A stretch of DNA of 64,000 bases from CAWFKW01 sp963816535 (GTDB lineage: Bacteria > Bacteroidota > Ignavibacteria > Tepidaquicellales > OLB5). The notes beneath the pieces were generated by a model. It did no database searches, was not told where the DNA came from, and saw nothing but the letters and a program-made list of their open reading frames with translations. The position numbers and the translations under genes are program-made. Below, one piece after another: positions 42,218 to 51,369 of this stretch (its first letter is position 1; each line of letters opens with the position of its first letter). The stretch is taken from contig CAWFKW010000003.1 in the NCBI GenBank assembly GCA_963816535.1, positions 1,178,001-1,242,000 of the forward strand, given 5' to 3'.

Positions 42218-44920
42218 ATGAATCATAAACTAACTTTCTTATCGTTGGCGCTGGTTGTATTGTTTATCGGCAATATTGCTTTCGCGCAGGATAATTCAGG
42301 TAAACGCTGGAACTTACCTTCTACAAGAGCCAATGTAGGCGGCGTATATTCCAGCTTGCCGTCTGTAAACACTTACAACGGCCCAACGGGAACATACAGG
42401 ATGTATCATACGCAGATAGGCGACGTATTGGTGCCGCCAAACGTAATTCCGTACGTAACGGCAACCGCAACGGAAAGCGAAATTTCCGCATCTAACATGG
42501 GCGGCAACACTAACGAGATGTACGCGTCATGGAACTCATACGGACCCGCATTTTACGGCACAGGTTTCTGCCTCACCACAAACGGCGGCGCTTCGTGGAC
42601 GGGAAATTACAACAATATGTTCTCTACAAATAACGGCGGCGACCCGGGCACATGGATCTGGCCGACAGGCAGCACATGGGCCGGCAGGCTCGGAGCTTCT
42701 GATTTGAACGCAGCCTATACGGCTTGCACGGCTTTCTATTCAACCGATAACGGCTCTACATGGGTAAACCAGGTCACGCTGACTCCGTCAGGAAGCGTTG
42801 ATAAAAACTTATCATGCGTTGATGACGTACCGGGCAGCCCGTATTTGGGAAGAGCTTATACTTTGTGGAGCAACTTTGCTCTGTCCGCTCCCCCGATAGT
42901 ATGCTGTTATTCAACAGACGGAGGCGCTACATACACAGCTTCATCAAACACAGTGTCCCCCGCGGCGGACGGTTCGCATTACTGCCAGGGCGTCGACGTT
43001 CAGTGCGGCCCGGGCGGAGTTGTTTACGCAGTTTGGGCTTATAACATGTTGGGCTCGCCGTATACTGAAGACTATATGGGATTTGCAAAATCAACCAACG
43101 GCGGCGTTACATGGACAGGGCAGAACAACAATGCCGTTAATACAAACGGTATCAGAACAACTGCGTTATACAATGGTATCAGGGCGGATGGGTTCCCGAG
43201 AATGGCCGTAGATAAATCAGGCGGCGCGAGAAACGGATGGATTTATGCCGTTATGTCTGAAAAGCTGGTTGCTCCCGCAAGAGATAACTCAGACATATGT
43301 TTGTGCCGTTCGACCGATGGCGGAACTACATGGAGCCATACATTAGTAAACGGAGACGCATCAGGCAATTACAACTGGCACGGATCACCGGTAGTGGATA
43401 ATAACGGAGTGCTTGCTGTAGGTTATTACGATACAAGAAACACAACGGTGCCTGTTACTCAATATTATCTGTCGTTCTCAAACAACGGCGGATCGTCGTT
43501 CAGCGATATACAGGTAAGCGACCATAACTTCACACCTGCTCCTATTTCAGGATTAGCAGGCGGATACCAGGGCGATTACACAGGTATAACATACGGAAAC
43601 GGAAAGTTCTGGCCATTCTGGGCTGACCCGTCATCGGGTCATTACCAAACATGGACAGCGGGCGTTTCTACCGTTGTTCTCGCGCATGATTATGCAGCGG
43701 GACCGTTCCTGAGCTTACCGCCGTATTGGGTTGTAAGTACTTTGTATGCGGTGAAATCAAAGATTTCTAACGTTGGAAGTAATGCTGAATCTTCGGTTCC
43801 CATAAAATTCTATGTTGACGGCGTATTAACAAATACAACTAATTTGAGTTTGGGTGTGGGCGGAGTTGATTCTGTTTCTAATAACTGGACGCCTGCAACA
43901 ACGGGCAACCACACATTAATGTATATTTGCGGTCTCACAACCGACCTTGATAGAAGCAATGACACGGTCAGAGTAACGGTGAACGTTCTCTCATCGCCGC
44001 CTCCGACATTGTGTCCGTTCTACTGTCAGCCCCCTACCACATACACGCCGATATCCGGAAGCCCCGGACCGGTGGGTGATGACGTTGGTTTGGCAGCAAA
44101 CATCGGTTTTACATTTAATTATGTAGGCGGCAGTTATACGCAGGCATGGATCTGCACAAATGGATTCATTCAAATGGGCGGCTCCGGCGCGACAGATTAT
44201 ATTAACGCTCTGTGCAGCGGCACTGACGTTAACCTGATAGCAGGTTTCTGGGATGATCTTAACACTAACAACGGCGGGAACATCCAGTACACTACAACCG
44301 GCGCTGCGCCAAACAGGAAATTCATAGTGCAGTTTACGAATGTCGCATATTTCTCAGGAACCGGAAACGTAACTTTCCAGATAATATTGTACGAAAATGG
44401 CGGTACCGGGCAGGTTGTAGATATTGTATACGGACCTGCAACAGCTAACGCATCCTCAACGGGAAGCGTTGGCCTTAACGTTGCGCCGGGCGGTTCAGGC
44501 AACGTTCAGAGTATTACACCGGGAGCAAACTGCTCAAGTACTACATCTTCAACAACATCATGTAACGACGCTTTATCTTATACTAACCTGACTACAGGCA
44601 CGTTCTATAGGTTCTGCAACCTGGTCGGCGTTGACCCGATCAGCAGCTCAGTTCCCAGAGAATTCTCTCTGGAACAGAACTATCCAAATCCGTTCAACCC
44701 GACAACTGTTATAAAGTTCGGGCTGCCGAAATCAGGATTAGTGAAGTTAGTTGTTTATGACGTGCTTGGAAGAATTGTGAAGACGCTTGTTAATGAATAT
44801 AAACAAGCCGGCACGTATAAAGCTGACTTTGATGCCTCTAACCTGGCAAGCGGCGTTTACTTCTATAAGCTGGAAGCAAACGACTTTACTTCCGTTAAGA
44901 AGATGCTTCTTGTGAAGTAA
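42218..44920 (+). CDS. T9SS-sorted Asp-box surface protein, paralogue 5 (nidogen-like C-module)
   Basis: 900 residues, signal MNHKLTFLSLALVVLFIGNI. The first ~500 residues are almost identical to paralogue 6 (for example KRWNLPSTRANVGGVYSSLP and DDVPGSPYLGRAYTLWSNF). A stretch at about 43265-43690 is nearly identical at DNA level, which points to recent duplication or gene conversion. After the CARDB-like sandwich the sequence switches to the nidogen-like module (AWICTNGFIQMGGSGATDY). It ends with the sorting domain (LEQNYPNPFNPTTVIKFGLP). Substrate unknown. Confidence 0.85.
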   Translation: MNHKLTFLSLALVVLFIGNIAFAQDNSGKRWNLPSTRANVGGVYSSLPSVNTYNGPTGTYRMYHTQIGDVLVPPNVIPYVTATATESEISASNMGGNTNEMYASWNSYGPAFYGTGFCLTTNGGASWTGNYNNMFSTNNGGDPGTWIWPTGSTWAGRLGASDLNAAYTACTAFYSTDNGSTWVNQVTLTPSGSVDKNLSCVDDVPGSPYLGRAYTLWSNFALSAPPIVCCYSTDGGATYTASSNTVSPAADGSHYCQGVDVQCGPGGVVYAVWAYNMLGSPYTEDYMGFAKSTNGGVTWTGQNNNAVNTNGIRTTALYNGIRADGFPRMAVDKSGGARNGWIYAVMSEKLVAPARDNSDICLCRSTDGGTTWSHTLVNGDASGNYNWHGSPVVDNNGVLAVGYYDTRNTTVPVTQYYLSFSNNGGSSFSDIQVSDHNFTPAPISGLAGGYQGDYTGITYGNGKFWPFWADPSSGHYQTWTAGVSTVVLAHDYAAGPFLSLPPYWVVSTLYAVKSKISNVGSNAESSVPIKFYVDGVLTNTTNLSLGVGGVDSVSNNWTPATTGNHTLMYICGLTTDLDRSNDTVRVTVNVLSSPPPTLCPFYCQPPTTYTPISGSPGPVGDDVGLAANIGFTFNYVGGSYTQAWICTNGFIQMGGSGATDYINALCSGTDVNLIAGFWDDLNTNNGGNIQYTTTGAAPNRKFIVQFTNVAYFSGTGNVTFQIILYENGGTGQVVDIVYGPATANASSTGSVGLNVAPGGSGNVQSITPGANCSSTTSSTTSCNDALSYTNLTTGTFYRFCNLVGVDPISSSVPREFSLEQNYPNPFNPTTVIKFGLPKSGLVKLVVYDVLGRIVKTLVNEYKQAGTYKADFDASNLASGVYFYKLEANDFTSVKKMLLVK

Positions 44921-44961
44921 ATTCAATATAATAGTAGTTTGGGTGAAAACCCGGACGACAA

Positions 44962-44993
44962 AAAAGCCTCCGTAAATTGCGGAGGCTTTTTTT
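44962..44993 (+). terminator. Terminator after paralogue 5
   Basis: AAAAGCCTCCG-TAAATTG-CGGAGGCTTTT with a following T run. The gap to 45200 shows nothing else. Confidence 0.9.
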
Positions 44994-45200
44994 GTATATA
45001 ATTGTGAGGCAGTTAACAAAAAAAGATGGTAGTGGAATTCGCCGGATGATTATTTGCTCTTTACCGTAAAGAAGTTAGCCCAAAAAATTCAATTACTTAA
45101 AAAATATCATCGCCATTTATTCAAATTAATCTTGCATTTTAATAATAATAAAGGTAAAATAGCGACAATAAACTAACAAAATTTCATAAATACATTATTT

Positions 45201-45229
45201 GGGATTACTACGATAGTAACCCCAGGAGG
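45201..45229 (+). promoter_or_regulatory. Hairpin abutting AGGAGG of paralogue 6
   Basis: GGGATTACT (45201-45209) pairs with AGTAACCCC (45215-45223) with one A-C mismatch and loop ACGAT, directly followed by AGGAGG (45224-45229). Although the coding region that follows is nearly identical to paralogue 5, this stem is quite different in sequence. Confidence 0.7.
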
Positions 45230-45234
45230 AAGTA

Positions 45235-47808
45235 ATGAATCAAAAACTAACGTTTTTAACGTTGGCATTAGTTGTGTTATTCTTAAGTAATATTACTTTT
45301 GCTCAGGATAATTCAGGCAAACGATGGAACTTGCCTTCTACAAGAGCCAATGTAGGCGGCGTATATTCCAGCTTGCCGTCTGTAAACACTTACAGCGGCC
45401 CAACCGGAACAACGAGGCTTTATCATACGCCAATGGGCGACGTATTGGTGCCGCCAAACGTAATTCCGTACGTAACGGCAACCGCTACGGAAAGCGAAAT
45501 TTCCGCATCTAACATGGGCGGCAATACAAACGAAATGTATGCTTCATGGAACTCGTACGGCCCCGCATTTTACGGAACAGGCTTCTGCCTCACCACAAAC
45601 GGCGGCGCTTCGTGGACGGGAAATTACAACAATATGTTCTCTACAAATAACGGCGGCGACCCGGGCACATGGATATGGCCGACAGGCAGCACATGGGCCG
45701 GAAGGCTTGGGGCTTCTGATTTGAACGGAGCATATACCGCATGCACAGCTTTCTATTCAACCGATAACGGCGTGACTTGGTCAAACCAGGTTACACTCAC
45801 TCCTTCGGGAAGCGTTGATAAAAATTTGTCATGCGTTGATGACGTGCCGGGCAGCCCGTATTTAGGAAGAGCTTATACTTTGTGGAGCAATTTTTCTCTT
45901 GCAAATCCTCTGATAGTCTGCTGTTATTCAACAGACGGAGGCGCAACATATACAGCTTCATCAAACACAGTATCTCCCACAACTGACGGTTCTCATTACT
46001 GCCAGGGCGTTGACGTACAGTGCGGCCCGGGCGGAGTTGTTTACGCGGTTTGGGCATATAACATATCAGCTTCGCCGTATACGGAAGACTATATGGGCTT
46101 TGCAAAATCAACCAACGGCGGCGTTACATGGACTTCACAGAACAACAATGCAGTGAATACAAACGGTATCAGGACAACCTCGTTATACAATGGTATCAGA
46201 GCCGACGGTTTCCCGAGACTAGCGATAGATAAATCTGGCGGCGCAAGAAACGGATGGATATATGCCGTAATGTCAGAAAAGCTGGTTGCTCCCGCAAGAG
46301 ACAACTCAGACATATGTTTGTGCCGTTCGACCGATGGCGGAACTACATGGAGCCATACACTAGTAAACGGAGATGCATCAGGCAATTATAACTGGCACGG
46401 ATCACCGGTAGTGGATAATAACGGAGTGCTTGCTGTAGGTTATTACGATACAAGAAACACAACGGTGCCTGTTACTCAATATTACCTGTCGTTCTCAAAC
46501 AACGGCGGATCGACGTTCAGCGATATACAGGTAAGCGACCATAACTTCACACCTGCTCCTATTTCAGGATTAGCAGGCGGATACCAGGGCGATTACACAG
46601 GTATAACATACGGAAACGGAAAGTTCTGGCCATTCTGGGCTGACCCGTCATCGGGTCATTACCAAACATGGACAGCGGGCGTTTCAACGGTTGTTCTCGC
46701 TCACGACTATGCTTGCGGACCGTTCCTGAGCTTCCCGGCTTCGCCATTACTTATCAACACACCGTACACTATAAGGACAAAAGTTTCAAACGTTGGAAGC
46801 AACGCTGAATCTTCAGTTCCTATAAAATTCTATGTTGACGGCGTATTAATAAATACTACAAACCTGAGCCTGGGCGTAGGCGGAGTAGATTCCGTTTCTA
46901 ACGTATGGCAGACTGCTGTAACAGGAAGTCATACATTGATGTATATTTCAGCGCTCACAACGGACCTCGACAGATCTAACGATACCGTCAGGGCCACCGT
47001 ATCAGTGCTGGCAACATTGCCTTCGCTTTGCGAGCAGTTTTCAACAACCACATTTCCTCCGACTTCATGGACTATGACTGCTGGATTGTGGAGCTACAAT
47101 GCGGTCAGCAGTTATTGTCAGGGCACCGGTTCGGCGCAGGCAAATTTCTACGGCGTTGTTTCGGGAACATTTGACCTGACTACGCTCACTTTCCCGGCCT
47201 CGCTCGCCAACGATTCATTGATGTTCTCGGATGCATATGCATCATATACAGGCGAAGATGATCAGTTACAGGTTATGTATTCCACAAACGGCGGCTCTTC
47301 ATATACTCAGCTTGTGCTGCTTCACGGCGGAACAAACGGTGAATTGGTAACTGCCCCGCCGCAGACAGCCATCTTTACGCCGACATGCACACAGTGGAAA
47401 CGCCAGAAGTTCCTGCTTCCGGTCGGAACCAATAAGATCCAGTTTAACGGTATTTCCGCTTTTGGAAACCAGTTATATATAGATAGTACATGCATAAAAC
47501 CGGGTTTGGTCGGAATATCAGGCAACAACACAGGCGTACCGAGAATATATACGCTTGAACAAAACTATCCTAACCCGTTTAACCCGACTACGGTTATCAG
47601 CTACGGCTTGCCGAAATCAGGACAGGTTAAGTTAGTGGTTTATGATATACTCGGGCAGGTAGTTCAGACGCTGGTTAATAATGAATTTAAAGAAGCCGGC
47701 ACATATAAGATCAACTTCTACGCGAATAATTTAGCAAGCGGGGTTTATTTCTACAAAATAGACGCCGGAGACTTTACTTCCGTGAAGAAAATGCTTCTTG
47801 TAAAATAA
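45235..47808 (+). CDS. T9SS-sorted Asp-box surface protein, paralogue 6 (anchor/MAM-like C-module)
   Basis: 857 residues, signal MNQKLTFLTLALVVLFLSNI. It is the sister of paralogue 5 through the propeller and CARDB-like sandwich, then switches to the other C-module, beginning SLCEQFSTTTFPPTSWTMTA with ASYTGEDDQLQVMYSTNGG and NKIQFNGISAFGNQLYID. That module is instead closest to paralogue 7. The gene is therefore a mosaic of its two neighbours. It ends with the sorting domain (LEQNYPNPFNPTTVISYGLP). Confidence 0.85.
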   Translation: MNQKLTFLTLALVVLFLSNITFAQDNSGKRWNLPSTRANVGGVYSSLPSVNTYSGPTGTTRLYHTPMGDVLVPPNVIPYVTATATESEISASNMGGNTNEMYASWNSYGPAFYGTGFCLTTNGGASWTGNYNNMFSTNNGGDPGTWIWPTGSTWAGRLGASDLNGAYTACTAFYSTDNGVTWSNQVTLTPSGSVDKNLSCVDDVPGSPYLGRAYTLWSNFSLANPLIVCCYSTDGGATYTASSNTVSPTTDGSHYCQGVDVQCGPGGVVYAVWAYNISASPYTEDYMGFAKSTNGGVTWTSQNNNAVNTNGIRTTSLYNGIRADGFPRLAIDKSGGARNGWIYAVMSEKLVAPARDNSDICLCRSTDGGTTWSHTLVNGDASGNYNWHGSPVVDNNGVLAVGYYDTRNTTVPVTQYYLSFSNNGGSTFSDIQVSDHNFTPAPISGLAGGYQGDYTGITYGNGKFWPFWADPSSGHYQTWTAGVSTVVLAHDYACGPFLSFPASPLLINTPYTIRTKVSNVGSNAESSVPIKFYVDGVLINTTNLSLGVGGVDSVSNVWQTAVTGSHTLMYISALTTDLDRSNDTVRATVSVLATLPSLCEQFSTTTFPPTSWTMTAGLWSYNAVSSYCQGTGSAQANFYGVVSGTFDLTTLTFPASLANDSLMFSDAYASYTGEDDQLQVMYSTNGGSSYTQLVLLHGGTNGELVTAPPQTAIFTPTCTQWKRQKFLLPVGTNKIQFNGISAFGNQLYIDSTCIKPGLVGISGNNTGVPRIYTLEQNYPNPFNPTTVISYGLPKSGQVKLVVYDILGQVVQTLVNNEFKEAGTYKINFYANNLASGVYFYKIDAGDFTSVKKMLLVK

Positions 47809-47841
47809 GCCGAGCGGCATTTGGGGTGAAAACCCAATTCT

Positions 47842-47878
47842 AAAAGAGGGCCTTCGCATGAGCGAAGGCTCTCTTTTT
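47842..47878 (+). terminator. Terminator after paralogue 6
   Basis: AAAAGAGGGCCTTCGC-ATGA-GCGAAGGCTCTCTTTTT, a long stem with a T run. Confidence 0.9.
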
Positions 47879-47981
47879 TATGCTCCTCGTGGAATGCTCT
47901 TTATGTCGTATATTTCTCTATTAACAAGAATTATTTTTTTATAAATTTATTTTTCAAATCTGAAATAACCAAAGGATAACA

Positions 47982-50564
47982 ATGAGATTTGCACTTACCG
48001 GTTTGCTGGCTCTAACCGCGTTTGCCGCTATGCTGCATGCGCAGGATAACAGTAAAGATCCAAAATGGGAGATATCGCCTTCCACGAAGATTATGGCTCC
48101 GGGGAAATACCCTGAGCTGCCTTATAAATATATCCCTCTAAAAACTGTTTCAAACTTCGTAAAAACCAAAGACAGGAACACCGTTCTTATTCCCGCTAAT
48201 TACCGGCCGTTCCCAAGCTCCGTCACCGAATCAGGAGTCGCAGTTGTAACAGAAGGCGGTAACCAGAGCTTTATGTTCGCTGGATGGAACTCTATTCTCC
48301 TCCCCAGCACATTTTACGAGACCGGCTGGGCATGGACTACTAATTCAGGAATAACATGGACGGGAAATGCAAGTACTGTGCCGAATATCGGAGACCCGGG
48401 TCCGTGGGTATGGCCGGTAAACAGCTCTTACCCTGGCAGGCTGGGCATGTCATATCTTACCGTGGACCAGCAGATAGGCGCCACATATTCGACTGACGGC
48501 GGCGCGACATGGGCCGCGAACTTTACTTTTCCCGGAACGTCTACTAACTGCGATAAGAACTTATCTGCCGTTGACGACGTTAGCGGTAGCCCTTATCTTG
48601 GCAGAGCATACACAGTTTATACCGATTTCGGAAGCTCAAATGCAAACAGAATTTGTATATCATATTCAACAAACGGCGGCGCAAGCTGGTCGGCTGAAGC
48701 GCCTGTTAGTCCGTCTCCGCTTTCCGGCCATCATTGCCAGGGGTGCGATTGCGTTGTAGGTCCCGGCGGAGTTGTATATGTATGCTGGGCATATTGCCTG
48801 ACAAACGGGCAAAATTCAACTGAGCAGGATCTGGGATTCGCAAAATCGACTGACGGCGGCATAACATGGATCGGCGCAACAAATACAGCTGTACCAACCA
48901 ATGGCATTCGCACATCTAACCTGCTTAACGGCTGCAGGGCAAACGGGTTTCCGCGGATAGCCGTTGATAAATCAGGCGGAGCGCGCAACGGGTACATTTA
49001 TTGCACGATGTGTGAAAAGACAACGGCCCCCGCAAGAGACAACGCTGACTGCACATTTATGCGCTCGACTGACGGAGGTTCGACATGGACTCATACTCTT
49101 GTAAACAGCGATGCAGCGGGACCTCTTCAGTGGCATTCGGCCATTACAGTGGACCAAACAAACGGAAACGTAGCCATCAGCTATTATGACCAGCGCAACA
49201 CAGCTGCAACAGACGCCGAGTATTACGTTTCATTTTCGACAAACGGAGGAACCGGCTGGAGCGACGTACAGGCAAGCGACCACTCGTGGACGGTTGATTA
49301 TATCCACAGCCCAAGCATACCTGCCGGTTATATGGGAGATTATTCCGGCATCACGTGGAGCAACGGAAAATTTTACCCGTTCTGGAACGATCCTTCAATT
49401 AACCCGGCCGCCTCTTTGCAGCAGATATGGACCTGCGGCATTAATACGGTTGCATTCGCTCACGATTTTGCAAGCGGGCCGTTCTTAAGCCTGCCTGTTG
49501 GCCCCGTTGTTATAAATACAGCTTACAACATAAAAGCTAAAATTCAAAATGAAGGCGCTTCAAATGAATCAAATGTTCCGGTTAAGTTTTTTGCGGACGG
49601 CGTTCTATTGAATACAACCAACGTAAATGAAAATGCGGGTCAGGTTGATTCGGTTTCCAATTCCTGGCAAACGCCGGTAGCCGGAAACCACACATTAATG
49701 TACGTTACGGCGCTTAGTACAGACCAGGACAGGTCAAATGATACGGTAAGAACTATAATAATCGTAATAGCTTCTTTGCCTCCGCTCTGCGAACAGTTTC
49801 TGACAACTACATTCCCGCCAACTAACTGGACTCAGAGAGAAGGACTGTGGAGCTTTAACTCCGTTAGCGGTTATTGCTACGGCACGGGCTCAGCTCAGGC
49901 TGACTTTTACGACATAGTATCAGGAACGTTCGACCTGACCTCGCCCTCTTTCCCGCCGACGCCTGCGGGCGATTCGCTGGTTTTTCAGGATGCATACGCT
50001 TCATATACGGGCGAGGATGACCAGCTTCAGGTAATGACTTCAACCGACGGCGGAGCTTCTTATTCACAGTTGGCGCTTCTTCATGGCGGAACAAACGGCG
50101 AGTTAGTAACCGCGCCTCCCCAAACGGATATTTTCACTCCAACATGCTCGCAGTGGAAACACCAGCGTTTCCTGCTTCCGGCAGGCGTAAACAAGTTAAG
50201 GTTCAACGGCATTTCAGCTTTTGGAAACCAGTTATATATCGATAGTATTTGTTTGGGTTCGCAGTTTCTGGGAATAGTAAATAACAATACCAATACTCCC
50301 AGATCATATTCGCTTTCGCAGAATTACCCTAATCCTTTCAACCCGTCAACAAGCATTGAGTACGGGTTGCCAAAAGCGGAATTCGTGAAATTGGTTGTTT
50401 ATGATATTATCGGAAGAGTCGTATCGACTCTCGTGAATGAATATAAACAGGCAGGATCTTACAGGGTGAGTTTTAACGCTTCAGATTTAGCAAGCGGCGT
50501 GTATTTTTACAGGATCAGTTCCGGAGATTTCACTTCAGTAAAGAAGATGCTGCTGGTAAAATAG
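47982..50564 (+). CDS. T9SS-sorted Asp-box surface protein, paralogue 7 (anchor/MAM-like C-module)
   Basis: 860 residues, signal MRFALTGLLALTAFAAMLHA. The propeller is divergent (KWEISPSTKIMAPGKYPELP) but keeps the order of blocks and Asp boxes (YSTDGGATW, YSTNGGASW, KSTDGGITW, RSTDGGSTW). Its C-module is a close copy of that in paralogue 6 (LCEQFLTTTFPPTNWTQREG, ASYTGEDDQLQVMTSTDGG). The sorting domain is LSQNYPNPFNPSTSIEYGLP. It is the only large member of the cluster without AGGAGG and a preceding hairpin; AAAGGATAAC precedes its ATG instead. Confidence 0.85.
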   Translation: MRFALTGLLALTAFAAMLHAQDNSKDPKWEISPSTKIMAPGKYPELPYKYIPLKTVSNFVKTKDRNTVLIPANYRPFPSSVTESGVAVVTEGGNQSFMFAGWNSILLPSTFYETGWAWTTNSGITWTGNASTVPNIGDPGPWVWPVNSSYPGRLGMSYLTVDQQIGATYSTDGGATWAANFTFPGTSTNCDKNLSAVDDVSGSPYLGRAYTVYTDFGSSNANRICISYSTNGGASWSAEAPVSPSPLSGHHCQGCDCVVGPGGVVYVCWAYCLTNGQNSTEQDLGFAKSTDGGITWIGATNTAVPTNGIRTSNLLNGCRANGFPRIAVDKSGGARNGYIYCTMCEKTTAPARDNADCTFMRSTDGGSTWTHTLVNSDAAGPLQWHSAITVDQTNGNVAISYYDQRNTAATDAEYYVSFSTNGGTGWSDVQASDHSWTVDYIHSPSIPAGYMGDYSGITWSNGKFYPFWNDPSINPAASLQQIWTCGINTVAFAHDFASGPFLSLPVGPVVINTAYNIKAKIQNEGASNESNVPVKFFADGVLLNTTNVNENAGQVDSVSNSWQTPVAGNHTLMYVTALSTDQDRSNDTVRTIIIVIASLPPLCEQFLTTTFPPTNWTQREGLWSFNSVSGYCYGTGSAQADFYDIVSGTFDLTSPSFPPTPAGDSLVFQDAYASYTGEDDQLQVMTSTDGGASYSQLALLHGGTNGELVTAPPQTDIFTPTCSQWKHQRFLLPAGVNKLRFNGISAFGNQLYIDSICLGSQFLGIVNNNTNTPRSYSLSQNYPNPFNPSTSIEYGLPKAEFVKLVVYDIIGRVVSTLVNEYKQAGSYRVSFNASDLASGVYFYRISSGDFTSVKKMLLVK

Positions 50565-50617
50565 TATGTTCAAGTCGTAATCTGTCTGACCACATCTATC
50601 GGTCAGAATAAATATTG

Positions 50618-50650
50618 AAGGCGTTATTCAAATTGAATAACGCCTTTTTT
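50618..50650. terminator. Bidirectional terminator between paralogue 7 and ispD
   Basis: AAGGCGTTATTC-AAATT-GAATAACGCCTTTTTT sits between two convergent genes and can stop transcription from both sides. Confidence 0.87.
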
Positions 50651-51338
50651 ACTTGAGTATTTTTTTAAGAAATCTTAAATCCTCAGGTTTCGTGACCTTG
50701 ATATTACCGGCGGGCCCTTCAACTATGCGCACCCTGTACCCTGCAGCTTCAACTAATGATGACTCATCTGTAAAATCATTTCTTTTCGATTTTAAATATG
50801 CATTTCCCAGTACTTTATAACGGAAAACCTGTGGCGTTTGTATTGTCCATAGATTATCTCTGTTCACAGTTTCGGAGATAATTCCTTTCCTGTCGCGTTT
50901 AACAGTTTCCGAGATCCTGCGGCCGATAATTACTTCGCCGTGTTTTTTAGCCAAATCGATAATTCCGTTAAGCAGCACGGTACTTATGTTTGGCCTCGCT
51001 GCGTCGTGTATTAAGACCAGGTCGTTTGGGGCGGCATCAATTTGACTGAACGCATTGCGAACCGATTCAAAACGCGTTTCGCCCCCTTCTACCAGTCCTA
51101 GCGTTTTATAAATCTTGTTTTTTGCGGCAAGCGAGTGGAGAAAATCAAAATACTTATATTGAGACGTAATAAAAATCCCGCTGATTGCCTTGCATTTCTG
51201 CATTGCCAAAAGCGGGAATAAAACTATCGGCTTATCGAAAAGCCTTAAAAACTGTTTTGGGACGCTATTATTAGAAAGCCCGGAAAACCTTGAACCTGAG
51301 CCTGCGGCTGTGATTATCGCAATTACTTTTCTGTTCAA
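50649..51338 (-). CDS. ispD: 2-C-methyl-D-erythritol 4-phosphate cytidylyltransferase (IspD)
   Basis: A 229-residue cytidylyltransferase of the MEP isoprenoid pathway, making CDP-methylerythritol. The N-terminal nucleotide site AAGSGSRFSG followed by PKQFLRLFDKP is characteristic, with LIHDAARPN and the later ETVNRDNLWTIQTPQVFRY as further signatures. The start is TTG 51338. It lies 31 bp downstream of queA on the same strand. IspG of the same pathway is at the right end of this window. Confidence 0.93.
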   Translation of the reverse strand: MNRKVIAIITAAGSGSRFSGLSNNSVPKQFLRLFDKPIVLFPLLAMQKCKAISGIFITSQYKYFDFLHSLAAKNKIYKTLGLVEGGETRFESVRNAFSQIDAAPNDLVLIHDAARPNISTVLLNGIIDLAKKHGEVIIGRRISETVKRDRKGIISETVNRDNLWTIQTPQVFRYKVLGNAYLKSKRNDFTDESSLVEAAGYRVRIVEGPAGNIKVTKPEDLRFLKKILK

Positions 51339-51369
51339 TTGGCGCTAATAATAATTTCAGCGGCTGAGA

